Positions 42,065 to 51,800 of a stretch of DNA of 64,000 bases are shown here, piece by piece (the first letter of the stretch is position 1; every line of letters starts with the position of its first letter). The stretch is from Pseudanabaena sp. lw0831 (GTDB taxonomy: Bacteria > Cyanobacteriota > Cyanobacteriia > Pseudanabaenales > Pseudanabaenaceae): NCBI RefSeq assembly GCF_016584665.1, contig NZ_BBJB01000073.1:1-64000 (forward strand), read 5' to 3'. The notes beneath the pieces are model-generated. The model made no database searches. It was not told where the DNA came from and saw only the letters and a program-made list of their open reading frames with translations. A program made the position numbers and the translations under genes.

Positions 42065-42193
42065 CTTTGCAATCAATTAATGATGTCAATGATAACATTT
42101 CGCGATCGCTCTAAAAATATGTCATGAGGGCGATTCGCTTTAACTATGACTGCAAAATTTTTCGCAAGCTGTCAGCGATCGCCTAAACATTTG

Positions 42194-42270
42194 AGTGCTA
42201 AATAGGTAAGAATGGGCGGCGCTTCGCGCCGCCCATTCTTACCTATTTAAATCCTTACCTTTTTAGCACT
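42194..42270. repeat. 24-bp-arm palindrome, twin of 27181-27223
   Basis: TAAATAGGTAAGAATGGGCG (42199-42218) continues into GCGC, TTC and the perfect complement to 42249. Outside lie AGTGCTAA (42194-42201) and TTAGCACT (42263-42270), which also pair, with AATCCTTACCTTT inserted on the right. The 303-bp gap before hsdM holds nothing else that I recognise. Confidence 0.92.
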
Positions 42271-42367
42271 ACCGCCTAACCAATGTATTGATCAAAGAGA
42301 GGCACAGAATGTGGCAATGAGTTAAAGTAGAGCCTTGATCGCCTAAAGATATTAGCCCCCAGCCCGT

Positions 42368-44500
42368 ATGAGTTCAGCCAGTTTTCAGTCACTATCAAAC
42401 TTTATCTGGTCTGTTGCTGACCTGTTGCGAGGTCCTTATCGTCCACCACAATATGAGCGGGTGATGTTGCCGATGACGGTGTTGCGGCGCTTTGATTCGG
42501 TGCTGGAGGCGAGTAAACCCCAAGTGCTGAAGAAATATGCTCAACTTCAGGCTAGTGGCAAAATTACCAATGTGGACTCAACCCTGAACTTTATTGCTAA
42601 GGATAAAAATGGCGAATCCTTGGGTTTTCATAACCATAGTCCCCTTGATTTCCAGATTTTGAAAGGAGATCCTGATAATGTGGGGCGGCATTTGCAGGAT
42701 TACATTAATGGCTTTTCGGAGAATATTCGCAAGATATTCGATCGCTTTGAGTTTGACAAAGAGATCGAGAAAATGGAGGAGTCAAATCGGCTCTATTTAG
42801 TGGTGGCTAAGTTTGCGGAGATGGATTTGCATCCCGATCGCGTGGACAATATCACGATGGGGCTGGTGTTTGAGGATTTGATTCGGCGGTTTAATGAGGC
42901 GGCAAATGAGACGGCGGGGGATCACTTTACGCCCCGTGAGGTGATTCAGCTTATGGTGAATCTGTTGATGGAGCCTGATGGCGATATTTTGACGGGTGGT
43001 AGCCCGATTGTGACGGTGTGCGATCCTGCCTGTGGCACGGGTGGGATGTTGGCGGAGGCGCAAAATTGGATCTTGGCGCATAACCAAAAGGCGATCTTGA
43101 AGGTGTTCGGGCAGGATTACAATCCGCGATCGTTTGCGGTGGCGGCTTCGGATTTGTTGATTAAGGGGCATAAGGATAGTCGAATTGAGTTTGGTAATAC
43201 GCTGACTGCGCCGCCGTTTGCGGAAATTGAGGGTTTCGATTATTTGTTGGCTAATCCGCCGTTTGGGGTGGACTGGAAAGCGGAACAGAAGGAGATTAGT
43301 CGTTGGAAGGATTTCAATGGTTACGGTGGGAAGTTACCACGGGTAAATGATGGGGCGTTGTTGTTTTTGATTTATATGCTGTCGAAGCGGCAGGAGTATT
43401 TGCCCTCGGAGGATCTGCAACAAAATAAGCGGGGTTCGCGAATTGCGATCGTGTTTAATGGTTCGCCGTTGTTTACGGGTGGTGCGGGTTCGGGAGAGAG
43501 TGATATTCGCCGTTGGATTATCGAAAATGATTGGCTTGAGGCGATCGTGGCTTTGCCTGAGCAGATGTTTTATAACACTGGTATCGGTACGTTCATTTGG
43601 GTGGTGACGAACCGCAAGACTGAACAACGCCAAGGCAAAATCCAATTGATCGATAGTCGGGACAGATGGCAACCGATGAAGCGCAGTTTGGGGGATAAGC
43701 GCCGTTATTTGGATAGTGCGACTATTGAGACGCTAACCCGCGAGCATGGGGAGTTTGGGGAGAGCGAGACTTCTAAGATTTTCGATAATGCGGATTTTGG
43801 CTATCGCAGGATTACGGTGGAGCGTCCGTTGCGGTTGCGTTTTCAAATTACGGATGAGGCGAAGGAGGTTTTCTTGAATGCTTTTCCTGAGCTTTACGAT
43901 CCGATTATTGAGATGGAACAGGAATTGGGAGATGAGCTTTATTTGGATTGGAATGAGGTTTGGATAAAGGTGCAGCGTGTTTTTAAGGATTGTGAGGTGG
44001 GTTGGACTGCTGGGGCTAAGGGTGCTAAGCAAAAGCAGTTTTTCCGTAGTTGTTTTACGGTTGTCGATCCTGATGCTGCGCCAGTGATTGCGACGACGGG
44101 CGCGAAGGGGCTTGTCACTGTGGCGGATTTCCCTAATTATGCTCAGTCAGAGTTAGATCACGTGTTTGGTGTGTTTGCAAATCCAACAGAAAAGAAAGCT
44201 AAGCCTGTCACTTATGAACCCAATCCGAGTTTGCGGGATAATGAGAATGTGCCATTAAAGGAAGATATTGTGCCGTTCTTTTTGCGAGAGGTGCGCCCCT
44301 ATGTGAGTGATGCTTGGCTTAATACTGATCGCAAGTTGTGGGATGAGCTTGACGGTGCGATCGGGAAGGTTGGCTATGAGATTAATTTTAATCGAGAGTT
44401 TTTTAAGTATCAGGCTCCAAGGGATTTGAAGGTTATTGATGCTGAGTTGGCAGAAGTTGAAAACCGAATTATGCAGATGCTAAAAGAGGTGACAGAATGA
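42368..44500 (+). CDS. hsdM: Type I restriction-modification methyltransferase subunit (HsdM)
   Basis: The 710-residue protein has an N-terminal HsdM helical domain (RPPQYERVMLPMTVLRRFDSVLE) and then an N6-adenine methylase fold. GDHFTPREVIQLMVNLL leads into motif I DPACGTGGMLAEA (about 218-230), and motif IV is LLANPPFGVDW (about 293-303). With HsdS it methylates adenine in the recognition sequence. A C-terminal extension of about 200 residues makes it longer than E. coli HsdM (529), as seen in a subgroup of type I enzymes. Its ATGA overlap with hsdS (44497-44500) couples translation. Base composition shifts at about 42.7-44 kb to a G-rich, T-rich style compared with the following gene, suggesting separate histories. 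Confidence 0.93.
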   Translation: MSSASFQSLSNFIWSVADLLRGPYRPPQYERVMLPMTVLRRFDSVLEASKPQVLKKYAQLQASGKITNVDSTLNFIAKDKNGESLGFHNHSPLDFQILKGDPDNVGRHLQDYINGFSENIRKIFDRFEFDKEIEKMEESNRLYLVVAKFAEMDLHPDRVDNITMGLVFEDLIRRFNEAANETAGDHFTPREVIQLMVNLLMEPDGDILTGGSPIVTVCDPACGTGGMLAEAQNWILAHNQKAILKVFGQDYNPRSFAVAASDLLIKGHKDSRIEFGNTLTAPPFAEIEGFDYLLANPPFGVDWKAEQKEISRWKDFNGYGGKLPRVNDGALLFLIYMLSKRQEYLPSEDLQQNKRGSRIAIVFNGSPLFTGGAGSGESDIRRWIIENDWLEAIVALPEQMFYNTGIGTFIWVVTNRKTEQRQGKIQLIDSRDRWQPMKRSLGDKRRYLDSATIETLTREHGEFGESETSKIFDNADFGYRRITVERPLRLRFQITDEAKEVFLNAFPELYDPIIEMEQELGDELYLDWNEVWIKVQRVFKDCEVGWTAGAKGAKQKQFFRSCFTVVDPDAAPVIATTGAKGLVTVADFPNYAQSELDHVFGVFANPTEKKAKPVTYEPNPSLRDNENVPLKEDIVPFFLREVRPYVSDAWLNTDRKLWDELDGAIGKVGYEINFNREFFKYQAPRDLKVIDAELAEVENRIMQMLKEVTE

Positions 44501-45792
44501 GTTTCTCTCTTAAAACAAGACAGTTGAGATATCTTGGATGGACAAGTGATATTCCACAGCATTGGAATTTACTGAAACTAAAATTTATTTCTTCTTTGAA
44601 TATGGGGCAATCTGCTGATTCCTCTGATTATAACTACACTGGTATAGGAATACCTTTCCTGCAAGGGAAAGCAGAATTTGGGGCTAGTCATCCCCAACCA
44701 TGTTTATATTCTGAGAGTGCAAAGAAGTTTGCATTGAAAGATGATATTCTTCTTTCGGTTAGAGCGCCTGTTGGAGAGTTAAACTTTGCTGATCAAAAAT
44801 ATGGTATTGGTCGCGGTCTTTGCTCAATTACTCCAATAGAAGAAAAATGTAATAAAGATTTCATTCGGTACTTTTTAGAATTAGCTAAAATCGAGCTGCT
44901 TTCGGTTTCAACTGGGAGTACATATGATGCTGTAACTATTTCTCAGGTCGCAAATGTATTGTGTATTGTGCCGCCAATTCATGAACAGATAATAATTGCA
45001 GACTTTTTAGATCGCGAAACCATACAAATAGACAACCTCATCGCCGCCAAAGAGCAAATGCTCACCCTGCTAGAAGAAAAACGCGAAGCCCTAATTAGCC
45101 ACGCCGTTACTCGCGGACTTGATCCTAATGTTGCTTTTAAGCGATCGGGACTAGACTGGCTAGGAGATATTCCACAACATTGGAATATTGAAAGAGCAAA
45201 AAACCTATTTTCAGTTCGAGATGAAAGATCGGACAGTGGTGATGAAGAATTACTTTCTGTTTCTCATATCACGGGTGTTACATCCCGTGCCGATAAACAA
45301 GTGAATATGTTCAAAGCTGAAGACATGACAGGCTATAAACGCTGTACAAAAGGAGATTTTGTTACAAATACGCTATGGGGATGGATGGGTGCAATGGGAG
45401 TAAGCCCCCTTGATGGTATCGTCAGTCCTGATTATCATGTTTACATTTTTAAAGGCGATCTGTTACCTGAATTTATGGAGTTACTTTGTCGCTCTAAACC
45501 TTTCATTGCTGAAGTTGTACGCTGGTCTAAAGGCGTTTGGTCGTCACGTTTACGCATCTACCCAGAGAATTTCTTTGAAATCCGATTTCCAGTCCCGCCC
45601 AAGTCAGAACAGCTAGAGCTTATTGATAAAGTTGCTAAAGAAGACGAGAAGAACAAAGAGTTAAAAAATGCTCTTACTGATTCGATCGCTCTTCTCAAAG
45701 AACGCCGCTCAGCCTTAATCACCGCCGCCGTCACAGGACAAATCAACATACAAGAAATGAGCAAACACTCACAAAACGAGGTATCTCAATGA
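44497..45792 (+). CDS. hsdS: Type I restriction specificity subunit (HsdS)
   Basis: The 431-residue protein has two target-recognition domains in tandem. Each begins with the same phrase: LGWTSDIPQHWNLLKLKFISS near residue 12 and LGDIPQHWNIERAKNLFS near residue 223. Each is followed by a conserved spacer helix with coiled-coil sequence (IAAKEQMLTLLEEKREALISHAVTRGLDP and NALTDSIALLKERRSALITAAVTGQINI). The two domains read the two halves of a bipartite DNA site. It has a four-base ATGA overlap with both neighbours (44497-44500, 45789-45792). The spacers are similar but the recognition parts differ strongly, as usual. Confidence 0.93.
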   Translation: MSFSLKTRQLRYLGWTSDIPQHWNLLKLKFISSLNMGQSADSSDYNYTGIGIPFLQGKAEFGASHPQPCLYSESAKKFALKDDILLSVRAPVGELNFADQKYGIGRGLCSITPIEEKCNKDFIRYFLELAKIELLSVSTGSTYDAVTISQVANVLCIVPPIHEQIIIADFLDRETIQIDNLIAAKEQMLTLLEEKREALISHAVTRGLDPNVAFKRSGLDWLGDIPQHWNIERAKNLFSVRDERSDSGDEELLSVSHITGVTSRADKQVNMFKAEDMTGYKRCTKGDFVTNTLWGWMGAMGVSPLDGIVSPDYHVYIFKGDLLPEFMELLCRSKPFIAEVVRWSKGVWSSRLRIYPENFFEIRFPVPPKSEQLELIDKVAKEDEKNKELKNALTDSIALLKERRSALITAAVTGQINIQEMSKHSQNEVSQ

Positions 45793-47153
45793 AAATTAAT
45801 CGGATAGAGATCAAAAACTTCAAAAAATTTGCCGACTATGCCCTTGATTTGCACCCACAATTTACCCTGCTAGTGGGTGATAACGGTACAGGCAAAACCT
45901 CAATTCTCGATGCCTTAGCGATCGCCGCAGGAGTTTGGCTCGTAAGATCCCCCGATACTACCCTCAACAATAGCCGCCGTAACATCCTGCGCTCAGAAAT
46001 CCGCCTAGAAGCGATCGTCACCGATACAATCACCCAATTTGTAGAACGCAGACCAACACAAATTAATACGATCGGCACAATTAATAATCAGCCTGTCCAA
46101 TGGCTCAGACAAATTAAACCTAACGGCTCCCGCACATCCAACTTTGAAGCTGAAAAAGCTCTAAAAATTATTTCCACCTTATTTCAACAGGTTGAAGCAG
46201 GAGAGAAAATCTGGTTGCCGATTATCGCCTACTACGGCGCAGGTCGAGTTTGGATAGCCTCCAACCAACGTGATCCAAAAGCTACAACTGTCAGTAGTCC
46301 CACCCGTCGTTGGGATGCCTTCTATGGCTGTTTTGAAGAACGCATCAGAATCGCTGATCTACATACTTGGTTTCAAAAAGAAGCGATCGCCTCTGTCAAG
46401 CGACAGGGAAAAATGCGATCGGGATACAAGGTCGTAAAGTTCGCGATCTTGCGCTGTATTCCTAATGCTAATGATCTTTGGTTTGATAGCGATCGCGGTG
46501 AAATTGTGATCGCTATCGATGGTCAGCCCCAACCCTTTAGCAACCTTAGTGCTGGACAAAAAATGATGGTGGGTCTAATTGCTGACATTGCCATCAAAAT
46601 CGTTACTCAAAATGCTGCTTTCCTAACTGAAGAAATAGATACAGACAATCAAGCATTACCGCAACTCTTGCAGCAAACATCTGGGCTAGTCTTGATTGAT
46701 GAAATTGATGTGCATCTACATCCCAAATGGCAACGTCAAGTCGTCAATGATCTCAAAACCACTTTTCCCGCGATCCAGTTTGTTTGCTCTACCCATTCAC
46801 CATTTATTATCCAATCAATCGAGCAAGGTGAGCTAAGAATTCTCGATCTTGGACTTGAGGACACTCGTTTTTTGGAATATGCCAATCAATCTATTGAGGA
46901 CATTGCCGAAGATATTCAATCAGTCGAAGTACCTCAACAAAGCTTAAAAGCCCATGAACTTGCCAAAGCCACAGAAGAATATATTGATCTGCTTCAAAAC
47001 CCAGAAACTGTAGAATCTGAGGAACTTTTAGAAGCAGAAATAGATTACCGCCTTGCCGCTGCACCTTTTTCCAACAATCCTGGGTTAAGCGCTTTTCTCA
47101 AACTAGAAGCAATGGCAAAGAAACAGGAGAGGCGCAACCATGAGACCCGTTGA
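45789..47153 (+). CDS. AAA/ABC-type ATPase of a Septu-like pair (PtuA-like)
   Basis: The 454-residue protein has a RecF/SMC-style ATPase core: KNFKKFADYALDLHP, Walker A GDNGTGKTS (residues 30-38), signature NLSAGQKMMVGLIADIA (about 255), Walker B GLVLIDEIDVHLHPKWQRQ (about 298-317) and CSTHSPFIIQS. The C-terminal part (about 390-454) is helical. It overlaps the next gene, an HNH nuclease, by 14 bp. ATPase plus HNH is the composition of Septu (PtuA/PtuB) anti-phage systems and of some retron effectors, so a defence role is likely. Its translation is also coupled to hsdS, which places it inside the restriction operon. Confidence 0.82.
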   Translation: MKINRIEIKNFKKFADYALDLHPQFTLLVGDNGTGKTSILDALAIAAGVWLVRSPDTTLNNSRRNILRSEIRLEAIVTDTITQFVERRPTQINTIGTINNQPVQWLRQIKPNGSRTSNFEAEKALKIISTLFQQVEAGEKIWLPIIAYYGAGRVWIASNQRDPKATTVSSPTRRWDAFYGCFEERIRIADLHTWFQKEAIASVKRQGKMRSGYKVVKFAILRCIPNANDLWFDSDRGEIVIAIDGQPQPFSNLSAGQKMMVGLIADIAIKIVTQNAAFLTEEIDTDNQALPQLLQQTSGLVLIDEIDVHLHPKWQRQVVNDLKTTFPAIQFVCSTHSPFIIQSIEQGELRILDLGLEDTRFLEYANQSIEDIAEDIQSVEVPQQSLKAHELAKATEEYIDLLQNPETVESEELLEAEIDYRLAAAPFSNNPGLSAFLKLEAMAKKQERRNHETR

Positions 47154-47826
47154 ACGTGGCACAGCACCTCGAACTTACTCTGAATATAAGTATGCTATTG
47201 GAGATCTAGAGGAAAGATTAGGAACCTATTGCAGCTACTGTGAACGCAGACTACCTGCAAGCCTAGCAGTTGAGCATGTCGTACCGAAAGATTTGCACCC
47301 AGAGTTAAAAACAGAATGGACTAATTTTTTATTGGGTTGCGCTAACTGCAATTCTGTCAAAGGAGACCAATCCGTAGAAGTCGATAACTTTCTCTGGAGC
47401 GATCGCGATAATACTTTTCTGGCTTTTGCTTATTCCAAAGGTGGATTTGTTCAATTAGCAGACAATCTGAATGAAGTACAGAAAAATAAAGCACAAGCAT
47501 TATTAGATTTAGTTGGATTGCAACGTCATAAAGCATCAGGCGGGAATAGACCAGCACCAAGGGATAAGCGTTGGCAAGATCGTGAATTGGCATGGGCTTC
47601 AGCAGAGAGTTGTAGAAATAATTTTGAAATCTTAGAGCAAACAAATGAAGTTAGAGAACTTGTCTTAGAAGTTGCCAAATACTGTGGATTTTTTTCGGTA
47701 TGGATGAATGTATTCAAAGATTACCCAGATGTAAAAAGAGAATTAATCAAAATATTTACAGGTACTGCAACATCATGTTTTGACGCAGATGGAAAACCGA
47801 TAAACCGTCCAAATTCAATCATTTAA
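47140..47826 (+). CDS. HNH endonuclease of a Septu-like pair (PtuB-like)
   Basis: The 228-residue protein has a zinc-stabilised HNH motif in its first 75 residues: CSYC (Cys31, Cys34), AVEHVVPK (His46), then GCANCNSVKG (Cys67, Cys70, Asn71). The order CxxC-EH-CxxCN-xxKG is that of HNH nucleases such as PtuB and McrA-like enzymes. The C-terminal 150 residues are helical and probably contact the ATPase. It overlaps the ATPase gene by 14 bp, so the two form a unit. It should nick or cut DNA when the ATPase senses infection. This mechanism is inferred from family knowledge. Confidence 0.82.
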   Translation: MRPVERGTAPRTYSEYKYAIGDLEERLGTYCSYCERRLPASLAVEHVVPKDLHPELKTEWTNFLLGCANCNSVKGDQSVEVDNFLWSDRDNTFLAFAYSKGGFVQLADNLNEVQKNKAQALLDLVGLQRHKASGGNRPAPRDKRWQDRELAWASAESCRNNFEILEQTNEVRELVLEVAKYCGFFSVWMNVFKDYPDVKRELIKIFTGTATSCFDADGKPINRPNSII

Positions 47827-47849
47827 AAAAATATTCTAAAAATATTCTT

Positions 47850-47945
47850 ATGGCAACTAAATCTACATCTGAACAAGCCTTTGAAAATGCGATCGCCGAT
47901 ATTTTATTAGCATCTGGATATCAGCGTCACCAATCAAAAAACTAA
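47850..47945 (+). pseudogene. Duplicated 5' fragment of hsdR
   Basis: ATG 47850 opens MATKSTSEQAFENAIADILL, continuing through ASGYQRHQSKN to a stop. Residues 6 onward are almost identical to the start of hsdR at 48832 (MNRTSEQDFENAIADVLL). The fragment is 31 codons long. It directly follows the HNH gene by 23 bp, where the full hsdR would originally have started. Confidence 0.88.
47865..47939 (+). repeat. 75-bp direct repeat flanking a TA cassette (copy at 48841-48915)
   Basis: By eye the two 75-bp segments differ at three positions (about 96% identity). They bracket the toxin-antitoxin genes, with a distance of 976 bp between equivalent points. The downstream copy is the working hsdR start. 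Confidence 0.9.
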
Positions 47946-47959
47946 AATACCAATGGTGC

Positions 47960-47991
47960 TTATTTTAGTTTTTAGCGAAAAACTAAAATAA
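47960..47991. repeat. AT-rich palindrome at the cassette junction
   Basis: TTATTTTAGTTTTT, loop AGCG, and the perfect 14-bp complement AAAAACTAAAATAA. Another AAAACTAAAATA lies at 47937-47949, overlapping the end of the hsdR fragment, so the motif occurs three times in two orientations. Confidence 0.85.
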
Positions 47992-48073
47992 GGTCTTTCC
48001 TTATTCTAGATTTTGCTAAATTTTGACATCATCACCCTTGTAATCAGCTTCGCAATTTGCTAAGATTTCATAT

Positions 48074-48385
48074 ATGCACATCATCACGCGATCGCGCCTT
48101 ATTGAATTTTGGGAAAAGCATCCAGACTCAAAAACGAGTTTACTCCTTTGGCATAAAATCGCTATTAATGCCAAATGGCAAAACTTTATCGAAGTGCGTG
48201 AAGTTTTTGCCTCAGCCGATCAAGTAAAAAATCTGACAGTCTTTAATATCGGAGGCAATAAATACCGTTTAATCGCATTCATCGCATTCATTGATTATAA
48301 GTACCAAAAGATTTTTATTCGTAATATTCTCACCCATGCCGAATACGATAGAAACGATTGGAAAAAAGATGACTGGTACGAATGA
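48074..48385 (+). CDS. higB: HigB-type mRNA interferase toxin
   Basis: The 103-residue protein is of the HigB/RelE superfamily in its HigB_toxin form: MHIITRSRLIEFWEKHPDSKTSLLLWHKIA, then VFNIGGNKYRLIAFIAFIDYKYQKIFIRNILTHAEYDR. The HigB-type NIGGNKYRL strand and the terminal HAEYDRNDWKKD are characteristic. It cleaves mRNA on the ribosome when free of antitoxin. The toxin gene precedes the antitoxin, the order typical of higBA. The two overlap by four bases (ATGA). The module is inserted between the duplicated copies of the hsdR 5' end. Confidence 0.9.
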   Translation: MHIITRSRLIEFWEKHPDSKTSLLLWHKIAINAKWQNFIEVREVFASADQVKNLTVFNIGGNKYRLIAFIAFIDYKYQKIFIRNILTHAEYDRNDWKKDDWYE

Positions 48386-48819
48386 AACAATTAGCTATCA
48401 ACAAAAACCTAAAAATCATGATTACAGCCGAACCTAATAATTACATCCAACTCTTACAAAGATTTCCACCACGACCAATCAAATCAGAAAAAGACTTACT
48501 TGCAGTCCAAGAGATGATCGATCGCATAGTCGATGCTGACGAAATAACACTAGAACAACAAGACTACATAAATATTCTGGGAATGCTGATTTATGAATAT
48601 GAAGAAAAGTATGTATCTATCCCCGATTTAAGCGGTGTTGACTTACTCAAGGCACTAATCCATGAGTTTGACCTTCAACAAAAAGACCTAGTTCCTATTT
48701 TCAAAACAGAATCCATTGTGTCAGCAATTCTCAATAAAAAGCGTAAGTTCACAGTAGAACACATCGAAAAACTAGCTAACTTTTTTCACCTCTCCCCTTC
48801 AGTATTTTTCAAGGGATAA
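48382..48819 (+). CDS. higA: HigA-type antitoxin with C-terminal HTH
   Basis: The 145-residue protein has a helical N-terminal part that wraps the toxin (about 1-85, PRPIKSEKDLLAVQEMIDRIVD). A C-terminal XRE-like helix-turn-helix follows (about 95-145: VDLLKALIHEFDLQQKDLVPIF, then SIVSAILNKKRKFTVEHIEKLANFFHLSPSVFF). The HTH would bind the operon promoter upstream of higB. It ends 12 bp before the hsdR start, so readthrough into hsdR is likely. That would put restriction under partial TA-promoter control. A downstream in-frame ATG at 48418 is possible but makes a shorter wrap. Confidence 0.88.
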   Translation: MKQLAINKNLKIMITAEPNNYIQLLQRFPPRPIKSEKDLLAVQEMIDRIVDADEITLEQQDYINILGMLIYEYEEKYVSIPDLSGVDLLKALIHEFDLQQKDLVPIFKTESIVSAILNKKRKFTVEHIEKLANFFHLSPSVFFKG

Positions 48820-48831
48820 TCATAGATTGCC

Positions 48832-51800
48832 ATGAATAGAACATCTGAACAAGACTTTGAAAATGCGATCGCCGATGTTTTATTAGCATCTGGATATCAG
48901 CGTCATCAATCAAAAGAATTCGATCGTGAAAATGCGATTTTTCGAGATGTTGCGCTCAAATTTATCCAAACAACGCAAACAAAAGAATGGGATAAATTAG
49001 CCGCCTTGCATGGTGACAAAACAGGCGATCGCGTTATCACCGCCCTTTGTAAATGGATGGATACCAACGGCTCACTCAGTACCCTAAGACATGGCTTCAA
49101 ATGTTATGGCAAAACTCTCCGAATCGCCTTTTTCAAACCAGCACACGGACTCAACCCAGAACTAGAAGCCCGTTACGCCGCCAACATTTTAGGATTCACC
49201 CGACAACTTTACTTCAGTCCCAAAAATCAACAATCTCTCGATGTTACTCTCAGTATTAACGGCGTACCATTAATCACCGTAGAACTCAAAAATCCTCTCA
49301 GTAATCAAACCGTAGCCGATGCGATCGCTCAATATCGTAGCGATCGCGATCCACGCGAAAAAATATTTGATTTCAAAAAGCGCACCTTAGTTCATTTTGC
49401 TGTCGATACCGAAGAAGTCCACATGACTACTCGACTAGCAGGAACTTCTAGCTATTTTTTGCCATTTAACCAAGGCAGAGACGGCGGCACAGGCAACCCA
49501 GCCGATCCACAAGGTCGCAACTACCGCACCGCCTACCTGTGGGAAGAAGTCCTCCAACCCGATAGCTTGCTAGATCTGCTCTCCCGTTTTCTCCACCTCC
49601 AAGAAGAAGAAAAACTCACCGATGAAGGCAAAAAGGTCAAAAAAGAAACCATGATCTTTCCCCGCTATCATCAACTAAAAGCCGTGCGCGATCTCGTTAA
49701 CGCCGCCGCTACCGAAGGCACAGGACACAACTATCTCATCGAACATTCCGCAGGTAGTGGTAAAAGTAACACCATTGGTTGGTTAGCCCATCGCCTCTCA
49801 TCGCTCCATGATGCCCACGATAAGCGCGTCTTCGATAGCGTCATTGTCGTCACTGATAGATTAGTTCTCGATCAACAATTACAAAACACAATCTATCAAT
49901 TCGATCACCGCCAAGGTGTAGTCCAGAAAATCGAAGAAGATTCGCGCCAACTAGCTGAGGCACTAGAAAATGCCGTTCCCATTATCATCACCACTCTTCA
50001 GAAATTCCCATTTGTCGCACAACAACTAGCCAAACTATCTGAAGCGCGAGGTGAATCAACTAAAAGCCGATTACCAACGCGCAAATGTGCCGTCATTATT
50101 GATGAAGCGCACAGTTCCCAATCTGGTGAAACCGCGACCAAACTGAAAGAGGTACTCGGCGGTGAAGAGCTGCACCAGAAAGCCCAAGAACTTGCCGCAG
50201 AAGAAGGAGAATCAAACTTAGAAGCCTTGTATCGCAGCATGGTCAAGCGCGGCAATCAGCCCAATATTAGCTTTTTTGCCTTCACCGCCACTCCCAAACA
50301 TAAAACCATGAAAATCTTTGGGCGTGATGGCGAACCCTTTAGTAAATACTCCATGCGTCAGGCGATCGAAGAGGGCTTTATTCTTGATGTCCTCCAGAAC
50401 TACATCACCTACAAGACCTACTATCGACTACTAAAAGCCTGTGAAGATGACCCAAATGTTGAGAGCAAAAAAGCCGCCAAAGCCCTAAGTCGTTACATGC
50501 GTCTTCATCCCCATAATATTTCTCAAAAAACGGAAATTATGGTGGAGCATTTTCAAAATTACAGCCGCCATAAAATTGGTGGTCGGGCTAAAGCTATGGT
50601 AGTTACAGGCTCACGTTTAGAAGCAGTTCGCTATAAACAAGCCTTCGATAAATTAATCAAAGAAAAAGGCTATAACATCAAAAGCTTAGTTGCCTTTTCT
50701 GGAACCGTAGTTGATGACAAAATCCCTGAAAAGACCTATACCGAGCCAGAAATGAATGGCGGTATTCGAGAGAAAGATTTACCCGAAGAATTTGCCACTA
50801 GAGACTATCAAGTGTTGCTGGTTGCTGATAAATATCAAACTGGCTTCGATCAACCTTTGCTACACACAATGTATGTGGATAAGAAACTTGGAGGCATACA
50901 GGCAGTCCAAACCCTATCTAGACTCAATCGTACCCATCCTCTCAAAAAAGAAACTTTTATTCTCGATTTTGTCAACGATCCTGAAGAAATTCAAAAAGCC
51001 TTCAAAGTTTATTTTGACGGGGCAACTATGGGCGAAGAAGTCGATCCCGATCGCTTATATCAAATTCAAAATGAGCTAAATGAGGCGGCAATTTATTTAG
51101 ACCCAGAGGTTGACCAGTTTTGTGAAATATTTTTTGCTCCCAAACAACGTCAAAGCCAAGCCGATCACAAAATCATGAATGCCTCGATCGACAAAGCTGT
51201 TAGTCGGTTTCAGGATTGGCTCAAAAATCAAGAGGACGAAGCTGAATTGTGGCGCGGTAAAGTACAGGCTTTCTGCAACCTTTACGCATTCCTGAGTCAA
51301 GTAATTCCCTATCAAGACAGTGACTTAGAAAAGCTATACACCTATCTCAAGCATTTAGCCCTAAAACTACCAAAAAGAACATCAAGTTCAGGCTATCAGT
51401 TTGACGATGAAGTTCAACTCGCCTACTATCGCCTCCAAAAGATTAGCGAAGGCTCCATCAGCCTCCATGAAGGCTATGCATCAAAACTTGATGGGCCAAA
51501 AGAAGTTGGCAGTGGCAAGGTTAGAGAAAGTGATGTTCCTCTCTCCCGTCTTATCGATCTAATTAATGAAAGATTTGGAGAAGATCTAAATGAAGCCGAT
51601 CAGTTATTTTTTGACCAGATTACTGAAGTTGCCGCCCAAGTCGAGGCGATCGCCCAAGCCGCCCAAGCTAATCCCATCGATAAATTTCAACTTGTTTTTA
51701 GCCAAGTACTAGAGTCACTCTTTATCGAGCGTATGGAATTAAATGAAGATCTTTTTGCTCGTTACATGAATGACCCTGAGTTTAAAGAATTAGTATCTCA

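Noticed and set aside
42797-44032. Three antisense frames within hsdM
   Set aside because: They are His/Arg/Leu-rich shadows caused by the strand bias of hsdM codons, with no start signals.
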